This document shows positions 25,701-35,431 of a DNA stretch of 64,000 nucleotides, in pieces. A program made the position numbers and the translations under genes. A model generated the notes under the pieces. It was given only the letters and a program-made list of their open reading frames with translations, was not told the DNA's origin and ran no database searches. This DNA is from JALYNX01 sp035292685. GTDB taxonomy: Bacteria > Actinomycetota > Acidimicrobiia > Spongiisociales > ZC4RG35. Each line of letters opens with the position of its first letter. The stretch's first letter is position 1. The DNA is taken from assembly GCA_035292685.1 (NCBI GenBank), contig DATDPP010000080.1, positions 11,282-75,281 on the forward strand. Reading direction: 5' to 3'.

Positions 25701-26840
25701 GTGACGCACCCCAATCCCGATCCCGACCTTGCCCTTAGATATCTCACAGGCCTGACCGCCGATGAGCCACTGTTTGCCGAGGCGCGACAACTCCGCGACC
25801 AGGGACATGGCCGGACGATCACCTACAGCCGCAAGGTCTTCATCCCGCTCACCACTCTGTGCCGGGACCGGTGCACCTACTGCACTTTTGCCAAGCCGCC
25901 CGGCGCCGGGGGCGTCTATCTGGAGCCGGAAGAGGTGCTGGCCGTGGCTCGGGCCGGCGAGGAGGCCGGTTGCACCGAGGCCTTGTTCACACTCGGCGAC
26001 CGACCCGAGGATCGGTGGCCGCAGGCGGTCGAGTTCCTCGCCGAAAAAGGCCTCGGGTCGACGATCGAGTATGTGGCCGAGATGTCGGGGCTGGTCAGGT
26101 CCGGAACCTCCTTGTATCCCCACGCCAACCCGGGTCTGATGGGAGATGCCGAGATGTTGCTGCTCCGACCCACAAACGCCTCGATGGGGCTCATGCTGGA
26201 GAACATCTCCCCGCGCCTCATGGAGCCAGGGATGCCGCATCACAAATGCCCCGACAAGGATCCCACGCTCCGGGTGGCGACCATCGAGGCCGCGGGGAGG
26301 AACCGGGTCCCGTTCACCACGGGAATCCTCATTGGCATCGGTGAGACGCCACAGGAGATCGTGGACTCGTTGTTCGCGCTGAAAGAGCTATCCGATCGGA
26401 CCGGGGCGATCCAGGAGGTCATCATCCAGAATTTCAGGGCCAAGGCCGACACTCCGATGCGGTGGTCGGCGGAGCCGGTGCCCAGGTGGTTTGCCAGGGT
26501 CGTCGCCCTGGCGAGATGGATCATGGGGCCGGAGGCCAATGTGCAGGTCCCGCCGAATCTCACGGAGGGCTTCGAGATTTATCTCGAAGCAGGGATCAAC
26601 GATTGGGGTGGGGTGTCCCCGCTCACCATCGACTGGGTCAACCCCGAAGCCCCCTGGCCCCATCTCGACCATCTGCGCGATCGGAGCGAGAACCGGGGAT
26701 TCTCGCTGCGCCCGAGACTGCCGGTCTATCCCGAGTTCATCACCCCGGAATGGCTGGATCGCCTCTTGTATGACCACGTTGTTGCCTCGTCCGATGACGA
26801 CGGCCTGGCCCAGATCCCGCAACACGTCGGAGCGACATGA
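25701..26840 (+). CDS. cofG: 7,8-didemethyl-8-hydroxy-5-deazariboflavin (FO) synthase subunit 1
   Basis: CofG is a radical SAM enzyme that with CofH builds the FO chromophore of F420. The ~379-residue protein has the 4Fe-4S motif CRDRCTYC (CxxxCxxC) near residue 56. LENISPRLMEPGMPHHKCPDKDP, typical of CofG, follows (given here as LENISPRL and HKCPDKDP), and NLTEGFEIYLEAGINDWGG appears near the end. GTG 25701 is chosen because the longer frame runs into the SDR gene. Its stop overlaps the cofH ATG by 4 nt. Many actinobacteria carry a fused FbiC; here the subunits are separate. Confidence 0.93.
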   Translation: MTHPNPDPDLALRYLTGLTADEPLFAEARQLRDQGHGRTITYSRKVFIPLTTLCRDRCTYCTFAKPPGAGGVYLEPEEVLAVARAGEEAGCTEALFTLGDRPEDRWPQAVEFLAEKGLGSTIEYVAEMSGLVRSGTSLYPHANPGLMGDAEMLLLRPTNASMGLMLENISPRLMEPGMPHHKCPDKDPTLRVATIEAAGRNRVPFTTGILIGIGETPQEIVDSLFALKELSDRTGAIQEVIIQNFRAKADTPMRWSAEPVPRWFARVVALARWIMGPEANVQVPPNLTEGFEIYLEAGINDWGGVSPLTIDWVNPEAPWPHLDHLRDRSENRGFSLRPRLPVYPEFITPEWLDRLLYDHVVASSDDDGLAQIPQHVGAT

Positions 26841-28696
26841 CCATCACGTTCTTGAGAGTCAGGCCTTCTGAGACCCTGGTCGAGCCGGCGGCCGAGAGTC
26901 GCCGTCGTGAGGGGACGACGACTGTCGAGCTCGTGGATCCCGGTGCCGGGGATCTGGCCAATGCCAGCGCGGGAGGCATCCTGATAACCGCCGCCACGAT
27001 TGGTGACATCGAGCCGGCCGCCTGGGTGGTGACGCCCGACGACGCTTTGACCTTGGCGGAAAGAGGCATCCCCGGCTGGCGGATAACGGTCACCGGCGCA
27101 GGCGATCGGGAGTCGGTCCTCAACGGGCTGGCCCGGTCGCGGGCCGTGTTTCTGAGGGCGACCCGGTCCGCTGTCGAGGAGATGGCCCAATTGGTGGCCC
27201 TTCCCGGCATCGAGGCCGCGGTCTCGGTGTTCGTCGACGACGTGGTCCAGGCCGTGAGGATGGTCGATCTGGGGGCCCGTGACCTTCTGTTGCGCGACTG
27301 GGACGTGGAGAGGATCGGGCAGCTGCGAGAGGCGCTCGGCAGCTCCACGCTCATCGAACGGACCGCGCTCCCGCCCGGGATCGAAGTCGATGAGGCCAGG
27401 GACCGGCTCCCTGCCGAGATCTTCGCCACCTGGTTGAGCCAGGCCGATGGATCCGGGGCGGCCCGTCCCCGCTATGCCTGGGCGCCGGGCAAGGATGTCG
27501 AGCTGCCGGTGCCCGAGCGCCGTCTCTCGTCGGAGTGGATGGATCGCTCCTGGGTCACCGGTGCTGCTCCGGAAGGCATTTCCGGTGCCGGCAACCTGGG
27601 TCCCGTCTTGGAAAGGTCACTCGAAGGTCATCGGCCGACCCTGGCCGAAGTGGAGGACCTGTTCCGGGCCCGCGGCGATCAAGTGGATGCAGTCGCCTAC
27701 GTGGCCGATCGACTGCGGGAGAAGGCGGTTGGGGACACCGTCACCTATGTCGTCAACCGCAACATCAATTACACCAACCTCTGCTATTTCAAATGCGGGT
27801 TCTGTGCGTTCTCCAAAGGGCCGAAAAGCCTCAACCTCCGGGGAGAGCCATATCTGATGGGGGTGGAGGAGATCGTGGGCAACGCCCGTGAAGCCTGGGC
27901 CCGCGGGGCCACCGAGGTGACGCTTCAAGGCGGGATCCATCCAGATTTCACAGGCAATTTCTATGTCGACGTGGTGCGATCGATCAAGGCGGAGTTGCCC
28001 GACATGCACATCCATGGGTTCACCCCGCTCGAGGTTTGGCAGGGCGCCCAAACGCTTGGCATCCCGGTTCGCCGATTCCTGGAGGAGCTGAAGGAGGTGG
28101 GGCTGGGGACGCTTCCCGGCACCGCGGCGGAGATCCTGGATGATGAGGTGCGGGCCCATCTGTGCCCCGACAAGATCCGGACCTCGCAGTGGGCCGAGGT
28201 GATGATCACGGCTCATGAGCTCGGGCTGAGGGCTACCTCGACCATCATGTTCGGCCATATCGACCACCCCCGATCCTGGGCGAACCATCTCGATGTCATC
28301 GCTCGCATCCAGCAGCGAACGGGTGGCTTCACCGAGATGGTCCCCCTGCCTTTCGTTCATATGGGGGCTCCGATCTTCCTTCGGGGGCGGTCCCGGCCCG
28401 GGCCAACCTGGGACGAAGTGGTTCTGATCCATGCCGTCTCCAGGATCGCCCTCGATGGTCTGGTCTCCAACATCCAGGCGTCGTGGGTGAAACTGGGCCT
28501 CGATGGGGGGCGGCGCCTCCTGGACGCCGGGTGCAACGATCTGGGTGGGACGCTGATGGGTGAGATCATCACCAGGTCGGCCGGGGCAGCGCATGGCCAG
28601 GAGGTGACACCGCAGCAGTTCCGTGAGGTGATCGAGGCCGCGGGCCGCACCCCGGCTCTCCGCTCCACCCTCTACGAGCTCTTGGACCCGGTCTAG
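26837..28696 (+). CDS. cofH: FO synthase subunit 2 with a large N-terminal extension
   Basis: CofH joins the tyrosine-derived radical to the ribityl-diaminouracil precursor. The CofH domain starts near residue 255 (RPTLAEVEDLFRARGDQVDAV) and has the cluster motif CYFKCGFC near 316, TLQGGIHPDF and GTAAEILDDEVR. At 619 residues the protein is some 230 longer than stand-alone CofH. The first ~230 residues (VELVDPGAG to about residue 230) contain alternating hydrophobic strands and helices but no family I recognise and no Cys cluster. The stop shares CTAG with the convergent lhr gene. Confidence 0.9.
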   Translation: MTITFLRVRPSETLVEPAAESRRREGTTTVELVDPGAGDLANASAGGILITAATIGDIEPAAWVVTPDDALTLAERGIPGWRITVTGAGDRESVLNGLARSRAVFLRATRSAVEEMAQLVALPGIEAAVSVFVDDVVQAVRMVDLGARDLLLRDWDVERIGQLREALGSSTLIERTALPPGIEVDEARDRLPAEIFATWLSQADGSGAARPRYAWAPGKDVELPVPERRLSSEWMDRSWVTGAAPEGISGAGNLGPVLERSLEGHRPTLAEVEDLFRARGDQVDAVAYVADRLREKAVGDTVTYVVNRNINYTNLCYFKCGFCAFSKGPKSLNLRGEPYLMGVEEIVGNAREAWARGATEVTLQGGIHPDFTGNFYVDVVRSIKAELPDMHIHGFTPLEVWQGAQTLGIPVRRFLEELKEVGLGTLPGTAAEILDDEVRAHLCPDKIRTSQWAEVMITAHELGLRATSTIMFGHIDHPRSWANHLDVIARIQQRTGGFTEMVPLPFVHMGAPIFLRGRSRPGPTWDEVVLIHAVSRIALDGLVSNIQASWVKLGLDGGRRLLDAGCNDLGGTLMGEIITRSAGAAHGQEVTPQQFREVIEAAGRTPALRSTLYELLDPV

Positions 28697-31600
28697 CCGC
28701 GGTAAGTGAGGCCTTTCACGGCGGTGGCGAACCCCCATTCGGCGAGGGCTGGGGCGAGGGGAGAGGCTTGCGCCGGGCCGCCGTTGACCGTATTGAGGGT
28801 GGTGCGCCGGTGCCGTGCCGCGACCACGGCGAGTGCCTGACCCACACCGACGAAGTGCGAAGGCTCGGAAGTGAGCAGGGTGAGGCTCTTTCGACCCCGC
28901 TCCAGGAAGCCGATCAACTCCCCGCCGTAGAGCAGGACATACGCCCCCGCATCGCGGGCGAGTCGGATCCCTTCGGCCTCGGGCCATCCCAGAATGGCCC
29001 CGTAGGGGTTCGCCGGATCGGTGGCGGCCAGGACGACCAATTCCGGCTTGAGGTCCTGGCGCAAACGATCAACCGCTCCCGGGAGGGCGAACTGTGATCC
29101 GCCCAGGCCTTCGACGAAATAGCCTCGTCGGATGCGACCCGTCTCCTCGAGATGGTTGTAGATCGGGTACAGGGCCGTGAAGCCCCCTGGAAAAGCCTCG
29201 GAGAGCACCGTGGTCCGGGCGACCACCCCGTGCCGGTCGAGGATCAACTGGGCCCAGGCCGTTCTTCGCTCGGTGTCGGCGGGGGCCGAGCCCAGGAGAT
29301 GCCCGGTCGAAGACCAACGCCCGGCGGCGTGGGACGGGAAGTGCGACGAGATCGAGGGTCTGCCCGAGGACCGGCCCCTCCGCCGGTTTGCGAAAGCTCT
29401 GACCGGTTCCAGCGTGTCGTTGGTCACGTGTCCCGCCCACACCAGGTCCCACAGACAATCGAGAGCGGTCCCGGGATCACCGCCACCGACTCCCTCATAG
29501 ATGTCACGAAAGAAACTGGCACCTCTTGCGTCGAGATGCCCCATGATGAGGGTGTGCTCTGGGGTGTCGGGGAGTTCCTCCGGCCCGCCCCAGAGTAGGT
29601 GGAGGGTGTCACGGGGGAAGAGCGCCAGCTTGCCGTCCCCAGGCCCGGAGCTGCCCATCCCGATCCAGACCAGGCTGCCATCCAGCAGGAGGCGGTCTAG
29701 ACCGGCGGGGGCGCCTTCCACTCGAGCCGCGAGAACGTCTCGCTCCAGGACCGAAGCCGGGATCGGAGTTGCCGCCAGCAGACCGACGGAATGGTTCAAG
29801 GCGTGCTGCCCCCGCGGCGGATCGGGTGAAACTCCCTGCCAGGCAACGGCGAATCTGGCCAGGGCGGCCGGCTCTACCGGCTCGATCTCGCTGCGAAGAA
29901 CGGCCAGTGAGCGGCGTTTCAGACGTCGGAGCACTTCGCGGTCCACCCATTCCCGGCCCGCTCCGCCGGGCCGGAAGGCACCGGCATCGACTCTGCCCGC
30001 CTCCTGGAGTTGACGGAGGACGGTCTCGGTGACCGCGTTTGGCAACCCGAGGCTGGAGGCGGCATCGCCGGTCGTGAACGGGCCATGGGTGCGCCCATAA
30101 CGACCGATAAGGTCACCGAGGGGGTCGGCAACCGGCTCCAGGAACACATGGGCGACACCGGGTGGTGGAGGCACACCGAGACCGTCGCGGAGCCGGGAAA
30201 TATCCTCGGCCGCCGACCACCGCGGCTCGCCGTTGATGACCAGGTTCACCACTCGCCTGTCAGTTTCGAGGGCATCGAGCGCAGAGGCGACGTCGAGGCC
30301 GCTGCTTCGGATTTCGATGTCCATCGTGCTCAGCGGGCCGAGGTCGCGCAGCAGGTCATGGATGGCATCGACATGGTTTGCCCGCCGTCCATCGGTGAGA
30401 TGCTGAAGCTCGAGCTCGACCGCGGCTACGACCTCGGCATCGATCAGGTCTCTCAGCTCGCCCTCGCCCAGCAGGTCTCGCAGCAAGTCGCGATCAAGAG
30501 TGAGGGCGGCCGCCCTCCTCTCCGCGAGCGGTGCATCTGCTTCGTACAGGTAGGCCGCGACGAAGGCGAAGAGAAGCGAAGAGGCAAACGGGCTGGGCCC
30601 GTCGGTCTCGACTTCGGCTACCCGTATTCGCCGGGAACGGATGTCGCTCAACACCGACTGCAGCGCAGGGAGGTCGAAGTCGTCCTGGAGGATCTCCCGG
30701 TATACCTCGAGGATCATCGGGAACGTGCCGAACTGGCGAGCGACACCGAGAAGATCCGCCGAGCGCCTTCGTTGCAGCCACAGAGGGGTGCGCTGGTTGG
30801 GCCGGCGGCGGGGGAGGAGCAGGGAGCGCCCGGCGGCCTCACGGAATCGGGCGGCAAACAACGCCGTGTCGCCGAGGTGCTCGATCAGCAACGACTCCAC
30901 GTCATCGGGGTCCAGGATGAGATCGGACGCGTCGGGGATCTCGTCCGAGTCGGGGAACCGGAAGGCGATCCCGTCGTCGGACCAGATGACATCGACGTCG
31001 GTCCCGTAGCGGGCCCGAAAGCGGTGACGCAAAGCCATGGCCCATGGGGCATGGACCCGGGCCCCCAGTGGCGACAGCATCACCAGCCGCCAATCCCCGA
31101 TCTCGTCGCGGAATCGCTCGAGGACGATGGTTTGGTCAGTGGGGAGCAGACCGGTGGCCTCCTTCTCTTCGGTGAGATAGGCGACGAGATTGGATGCCGC
31201 GTGGCTGTCGAGATGGTGGGTGGCCGCCAGCAGGGCCTCTCCCTGATCGGGGTCGAGCTGGGCCGTTTCGCGGACGAACCGGCCCACCGCCTTCCCGGTT
31301 TCCAGCGACCTCCCCTGCATGTCCCCGTGCCAGAAAGGCATGCGCGCCGCCATGTCGGCGGGTGCGGGCACAACCTGCACCCGGTCGTGGGTTATCTCGG
31401 TGATGCGCCACGAGCTGGAACCGAGGAGGAAGGTGTCCCCCTCCCTCGACTCATACACCATCTCCTCGTCGAGCTCTCCAACCCGGCTCCCATCGGGGAG
31501 GACAACCCGGTACAGGCCGCGATCGGGAATCGTCCCGGGATTGGTCACTGCTATTTGCCTCGAACCGGGCCGGGGCGTGAGCTCACCGCTGACGCGGTCC

Positions 31601-33063
31601 CAATTGATCCGAGGCCGGAGCTCGGCAAACAGGTCGGAGGGATAGCGGCCCGCCAGCATGTCCAGCGTGGCGTCGAACACCGACCGGCTCAACTCGGAGT
31701 AAGGGGCGGCCCGTGTCGCCAGTTCGAACAGGTGGTCGGCAGTGGTGTCGCCGCTGACCACCTCGGCCACGATCTGCTGGGCGAGGACATCGATGGGATT
31801 GGCCGGGATTCTCGTGGTCTCGACGTTGCCTTTGGTCATCTCCTCGGTCAGCACCGTGGCCACGAGGAGGTCGCCCCGGTACTTGGGGAAAACCCGCGCC
31901 TTGGAGACCCCGCCCACCTGGTGACCTGACCTCCCCACACGTTGCAGGCCCGAGGCCACCGAGGTCGGGGCTTCCACCTGGATCACCAGATCCACCGCCC
32001 CCATGTCGATGCCCAACTCGAGTGAGGATGTGGCAACCACTGCCTTCAACTCTCCCCTTTTGAGGGCATCTTCGATCTGAAGGCGGTGCTCTCTCGCCAC
32101 CGACCCGTGATGCGCCCTGGCGATCTCCTCGCCGGCCAGGTTGTTGACCTCGGCACAAATCCGCTCCGCCAGCCGCCGTGAGTTGGCGAACACGATGGTG
32201 CTGTTGTGGGCCTGTATCGCTTCGAGCAACTTCGGGTAGACGGCTGGCCAGATCGATCGGGTGGGGGCCCGGGCGGGGTCGAGTGGATCGGGAATCCCCG
32301 GCTCCGTCATGTCCTCCACCGGCACCACGATCTCGATGTCGAGCTCCCGGTCGTGGGGGACGTCGATGACCGTCACCGGGCGGGGTGTCCAGACCGCACC
32401 CTCATTGGTTCCTCCACCAAGGAAACGGGAGATGGTCTCCAACGGCCTCTGGGTGGCTGAGAGGCCGATCCGCTGCGGGGAGTGGGCAGCGATCTGTTCG
32501 AGACGCTCCAGGGAGAGGGCGAGGTGGGCGCCTCGCTTGGTGCCTGCCATGGCATGGACTTCGTCGACGATCACCCAGCGAACCGGCCCGAGGATGGCAC
32601 GGGCGGCGGAGGTGAGGATGAGGTAGAGCGATTCGGGGGTGGTGATCAGGATGTCAGGCGGCTGGCGCTGCATTCTCCTCCGGTCCTCCATAGGAGTGTC
32701 ACCGGTGCGGAGAAAGGTCTCCAGGTCGGGCAGCGGCCCCGACCCGAGCCGCTGCCAGGCATGTCGGATGCCGGCCAGGGGGGCACGCAGGTTGCGCTCG
32801 ACATCGTGGGCCAGAGCCTTGAGTGGGGAGATGTAGAGGACCCTGCAGCGCTCGTTGCGTTCAGGCCGTGGCTCGGAGAGCAGGCGGTCGAGGGTCCACA
32901 GGAAAGCCGCCAAGGTCTTCCCCGACCCGGTGGGAGCGTGGATCAGGGTGTGGGCGCCATCGGCGATTGCCGGCCACCCCAGATGTTGGGCCGGCGTTGG
33001 CTCGGGGAAGGAAGCCTCAAACCAGGCGCGGGTCGCCGGGTTGAAGCGGGCGAGTGGGTCCAC
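28693..33063 (-). CDS. lhr: Lhr-family ATP-dependent helicase
   Basis: The 1456-residue protein is a superfamily 2 helicase of the Lhr type, tied to DNA repair. The motor has Walker A APTGSGKT at 43-50, the DEVH box VIVDEVHAM, motif III GLSATQRP and motif VI RVGRSGHQVGG. Winged-helix and Lhr beta-barrel regions follow, then a long C-terminal extension as in large bacterial Lhr proteins. It is the last gene of a leftward cluster, and overlaps the end of cofH by 4 nt. Confidence 0.95.
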   Translation of the reverse strand: MDPLARFNPATRAWFEASFPEPTPAQHLGWPAIADGAHTLIHAPTGSGKTLAAFLWTLDRLLSEPRPERNERCRVLYISPLKALAHDVERNLRAPLAGIRHAWQRLGSGPLPDLETFLRTGDTPMEDRRRMQRQPPDILITTPESLYLILTSAARAILGPVRWVIVDEVHAMAGTKRGAHLALSLERLEQIAAHSPQRIGLSATQRPLETISRFLGGGTNEGAVWTPRPVTVIDVPHDRELDIEIVVPVEDMTEPGIPDPLDPARAPTRSIWPAVYPKLLEAIQAHNSTIVFANSRRLAERICAEVNNLAGEEIARAHHGSVAREHRLQIEDALKRGELKAVVATSSLELGIDMGAVDLVIQVEAPTSVASGLQRVGRSGHQVGGVSKARVFPKYRGDLLVATVLTEEMTKGNVETTRIPANPIDVLAQQIVAEVVSGDTTADHLFELATRAAPYSELSRSVFDATLDMLAGRYPSDLFAELRPRINWDRVSGELTPRPGSRQIAVTNPGTIPDRGLYRVVLPDGSRVGELDEEMVYESREGDTFLLGSSSWRITEITHDRVQVVPAPADMAARMPFWHGDMQGRSLETGKAVGRFVRETAQLDPDQGEALLAATHHLDSHAASNLVAYLTEEKEATGLLPTDQTIVLERFRDEIGDWRLVMLSPLGARVHAPWAMALRHRFRARYGTDVDVIWSDDGIAFRFPDSDEIPDASDLILDPDDVESLLIEHLGDTALFAARFREAAGRSLLLPRRRPNQRTPLWLQRRRSADLLGVARQFGTFPMILEVYREILQDDFDLPALQSVLSDIRSRRIRVAEVETDGPSPFASSLLFAFVAAYLYEADAPLAERRAAALTLDRDLLRDLLGEGELRDLIDAEVVAAVELELQHLTDGRRANHVDAIHDLLRDLGPLSTMDIEIRSSGLDVASALDALETDRRVVNLVINGEPRWSAAEDISRLRDGLGVPPPPGVAHVFLEPVADPLGDLIGRYGRTHGPFTTGDAASSLGLPNAVTETVLRQLQEAGRVDAGAFRPGGAGREWVDREVLRRLKRRSLAVLRSEIEPVEPAALARFAVAWQGVSPDPPRGQHALNHSVGLLAATPIPASVLERDVLAARVEGAPAGLDRLLLDGSLVWIGMGSSGPGDGKLALFPRDTLHLLWGGPEELPDTPEHTLIMGHLDARGASFFRDIYEGVGGGDPGTALDCLWDLVWAGHVTNDTLEPVRAFANRRRGRSSGRPSISSHFPSHAAGRWSSTGHLLGSAPADTERRTAWAQLILDRHGVVARTTVLSEAFPGGFTALYPIYNHLEETGRIRRGYFVEGLGGSQFALPGAVDRLRQDLKPELVVLAATDPANPYGAILGWPEAEGIRLARDAGAYVLLYGGELIGFLERGRKSLTLLTSEPSHFVGVGQALAVVAARHRRTTLNTVNGGPAQASPLAPALAEWGFATAVKGLTYRG

Positions 33064-33101
33064 ACCGGGAAGGTATCAGGGCTCAAGGACAATTCCGCCC
33101 C

Positions 33102-33150
33102 GTAATTGGGAGCCACAGGTCCGTATTTGACCCCTCACGGTCCCAATTAC
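33102..33150. repeat. Perfect 10-bp inverted repeat upstream of lhr
   Basis: GTAATTGGGA (33102-33111) and TCCCAATTAC (33141-33150) are perfect complements 29 bp apart. Between them CCGT (33121-33124) and ACGG (33137-33140) add a second short stem. It lies between the HD-GYP stop and the lhr start; terminator, operator or repeat fragment are all possible. Confidence 0.6.
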
Positions 33151-33168
33151 GAGTGGCTGACGGCGCGA

Positions 33169-33750
33169 TTAGGCGCTCAACACGAGGGGCAGCCGTTCCA
33201 CTGCTGCCAGATCGAGGAAGATCTCGACCACGGCCGGGTCGAACTGGGTGCCGGTGTGCCTGCTGATCTCGTGGACCGCGAAAGAGACGGGGAGGGCGGG
33301 CTGATAGGACCGGGTCGAGGTCATCGCGTCGAAGGCATCGGCTACCAGGACGATCCTGGAAAGGATCGGTATCTCCATCCCGACCATGCCAAACGGATAG
33401 CCGTGTCCATCGAAGCGCTCGTGGTGATAGAGGATCGCCTCAGAAACCTTGGGATCGAGCCGGTGGCGGGTCATGGCAAACCCCAGCTCCGGGTGACGCT
33501 GCATCAATTCTCGCTCGTTCTCGTCGAGGGGCCCGGGCTTGCCCAGAATCCCCGGGTCGAGATGGATCTTGCCCACATCGTGGAGGATGCCGGCCAGGGC
33601 CAGGCGGTCGAGGTCGTCATCTCCCAGCCCGAGCCCGGCTCCAAGATCCACCGCCAGGTCGGACACTCGGTGCACGTGGCCATGGAGGTCTTCAATGACG
33701 TCCTCCATCACCTTGAACAAGATGTCGTTGGGCAGATCCCTGACCATCAT
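33169..33750 (-). CDS. HD-GYP domain protein (putative cyclic-di-GMP phosphodiesterase)
   Basis: This 193-residue protein consists of little more than an HD-GYP domain: HDVGK (HD at 57-58), KPGPL, RHPELG, and the hallmark HHERFDGHGYP (109-119), then DAFDAMTSTRSYQ. Metal ligands expected for phosphodiesterase activity are present. No sensory or receiver domain is attached, so it may act constitutively or with a partner. Substrate cyclic-di-GMP is inferred from the family. It lies in a leftward cluster between btpA-like and lhr genes. Confidence 0.88.
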   Translation of the reverse strand: MMVRDLPNDILFKVMEDVIEDLHGHVHRVSDLAVDLGAGLGLGDDDLDRLALAGILHDVGKIHLDPGILGKPGPLDENERELMQRHPELGFAMTRHRLDPKVSEAILYHHERFDGHGYPFGMVGMEIPILSRIVLVADAFDAMTSTRSYQPALPVSFAVHEISRHTGTQFDPAVVEIFLDLAAVERLPLVLSA

Positions 33751-33811
33751 TCACCAATCCCGCATCGTTCGTTCACCACAAGCGAAGTCTGCCGTTATCC
33801 GGGCACAGGGC

Positions 33812-33858
33812 TATGGGTCGACGGGACTAATCCTTTTGTGTAGGGCGCTGGACCCATA
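33812..33858. repeat. 8-bp inverted repeat downstream of the BtpA gene
   Basis: TATGGGTC (33812-33819) and GACCCATA (33851-33858) are perfect complements 31 bp apart, between the BtpA-family stop and the HD-GYP start. No U-tract follows on the transcribed strand. Confidence 0.4.
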
Positions 33859-33861
33859 CGG

Positions 33862-34653
33862 TCAGAGGAGGCCGTGATCGGCGGCGGCCTCGGCGAATGC
33901 GGCCGCTTTCAGCTGGTCGACCCGATTGCGGGCTACGTTGTCGACCTTGACGCCCGACCCGACGATGACCGAGTCGGCGTGCTCGATGAGCCGGGAGAGG
34001 TTGTCGACACTTGCCCCGGACCCAATGACCACCCGGGTGCCGGTTGGAACCGCCGAGCGGACTGCCCGGACAACATCGATCTCCGGGCTCTCGCCGGTTC
34101 CGGAGCCGGAAACGATCACCGCATCTGCGAGACCGCGTTCCACTGTGTCAAGAGCTGCCTGACGGGGGTCGAGCCCCGGGGGAGGTGTGGCATGTTTGAC
34201 CATGACGTCAGCCCAAATCTCCACTTCGGGGGCCAGGAAGCCCCGACGACGGAGAAGGTCAGCCGCCCTGCCTGTGATCGGTCCCTGGTCGGTGTACATG
34301 ACGCCGGTCAGGACGTTGACCCTGATGAACCTGGCCCCGGTGGCCGCCGCGATCCCCAGGGCAGACATGGCGTCGTTACGGAGGACATTGACCCCGACCG
34401 GAAGGCCGCTCGCCTCGCTGACCACCTCGACCGCTCTCGTCATGGCCGCCACGGTCTCCGCCGGGACCCGATCTCGATGGAACGGGGCGTCACCGAAGTT
34501 CTCCACCAGCAACGCGGGGAAGCCGGCACTCTGCAGAGCAATGGCATCGGAGCCCGCCGTATCCAAGACCTGGTCTATCGACCCTTGGAAGCGGGGGGAC
34601 CCGGGAAGCGGGAGCAGATGGATCATCCCCACCAAGTGGGGAAGCCCACTCAC
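33862..34653 (-). CDS. BtpA/SgcQ family TIM-barrel protein
   Basis: The 263-residue protein matches the BtpA family: HLVGMIHLLPLPGSPRF at the start, ALLVENFGDAPF, GVNVLRND, VNVLTGVMYTDQGPI and VIGSGASVDN. Members include a thylakoid photosystem I stability factor and SgcQ, a putative nucleoside-sugar enzyme; the reaction here is unknown. GTG 34653 overlaps the TIGR03084 stop by 4 nt and fits the family N-terminus, whereas a longer frame to 34809 runs antisense-like into that gene. Confidence 0.85.
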   Translation of the reverse strand: MSGLPHLVGMIHLLPLPGSPRFQGSIDQVLDTAGSDAIALQSAGFPALLVENFGDAPFHRDRVPAETVAAMTRAVEVVSEASGLPVGVNVLRNDAMSALGIAAATGARFIRVNVLTGVMYTDQGPITGRAADLLRRRGFLAPEVEIWADVMVKHATPPPGLDPRQAALDTVERGLADAVIVSGSGTGESPEIDVVRAVRSAVPTGTRVVIGSGASVDNLSRLIEHADSVIVGSGVKVDNVARNRVDQLKAAAFAEAAADHGLL

Positions 34654-35381
34654 AGATAGGCCTTGGCTACCTGGAGGGCTTTTCTGGCGTATTCGCCTTC
34701 GTGCTTGAGCTGGGTGGTAGCCGGCTTGGCTCTTCTCACCGCGACCCGGGCCCATTCCGAGGCGGAGCCCTTGATCACCTGGTTCGTATCGGCGGGGCCG
34801 TAGACCCACTTGGCGTAGCCGGGCCCGATCACCTCCACCCGAACCGGCTCGTAATCCTCACCGGCTTCCTTGAAAGCGTGGGGAAGGGTCTTCCATCCCA
34901 GCCAACAGACATGGCGGATGCGGGAGGTGTCCTCGACTTCGAGACCGAGAGTGGCATAGATATCGAGACCGTGAGCCCAGGTCTCCATGAGACGGTACGT
35001 CGCAAACGTGCGTGCGCTCATGTCCCCGTCGATCCATTCGATCCTCGACTCGGCACCCATGTGGGAGAGGGGCTCGACCACCTTGGCCCGGCCCCCCCGC
35101 CACCATTCGATGACGTCCTGAGGCCTCATTCCCCGCCCCTTCTTGATCGCCTCCTTGCGCAGGGCGTCGAGGTCTGTGGCGTTGCGCCACCTCTTGATCA
35201 TGGTGCCCCCGGCGATGGTGTCGGCTGCCAGCTCCTCGAAGTCAGCGAGGTGGGCAATCGTGTCGCGCACGGTCCATGGCTTCGAGGGGGTGACCATGTC
35301 CCAGATCTTGATCGGGATCCTCTGCAGGGACTGATCCAGGAACTGCTGCTCGGCTACCAGGTCGGAAAGGATGTCGCGCAC
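34650..35381 (-). CDS. TIGR03084-type DinB / mycothiol-dependent maleylpyruvate isomerase-like protein
   Basis: This 243-residue protein has the DinB/MDMPI four-helix fold. The first metal-ligand His is in WTVRDTIAHLADFEE and the others in METWAHGLDIYATLG. The C-terminus matches the TIGR03084 group common in actinobacteria. In that clan such proteins use low-molecular-weight thiols, but no specific reaction can be assigned. GTG 35381 lies 6 nt after TACCAT (35393-35388 on this strand). It forms a two-gene unit with the BtpA-family gene. Confidence 0.82.
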   Translation of the reverse strand: MRDILSDLVAEQQFLDQSLQRIPIKIWDMVTPSKPWTVRDTIAHLADFEELAADTIAGGTMIKRWRNATDLDALRKEAIKKGRGMRPQDVIEWWRGGRAKVVEPLSHMGAESRIEWIDGDMSARTFATYRLMETWAHGLDIYATLGLEVEDTSRIRHVCWLGWKTLPHAFKEAGEDYEPVRVEVIGPGYAKWVYGPADTNQVIKGSASEWARVAVRRAKPATTQLKHEGEYARKALQVAKAYL

Positions 35382-35387
35382 ATTCCA

Positions 35388-35393
35388 ATGGTA
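35388..35393 (-). promoter_or_regulatory. Putative -10 box of the TIGR03084 gene
   Basis: TACCAT on the minus strand ends 6 nt before the GTG at 35381. Confidence 0.4.
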
Positions 35394-35431
35394 GTAGCCC
35401 CCCGCAAGCTATTCCCAGGTGAAACAACCTC

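Noticed and set aside
30010..31929. A 639-codon plus-strand open frame inside lhr
   Set aside because: Fully antisense to the conserved helicase, low similarity to any protein I know and biased composition.
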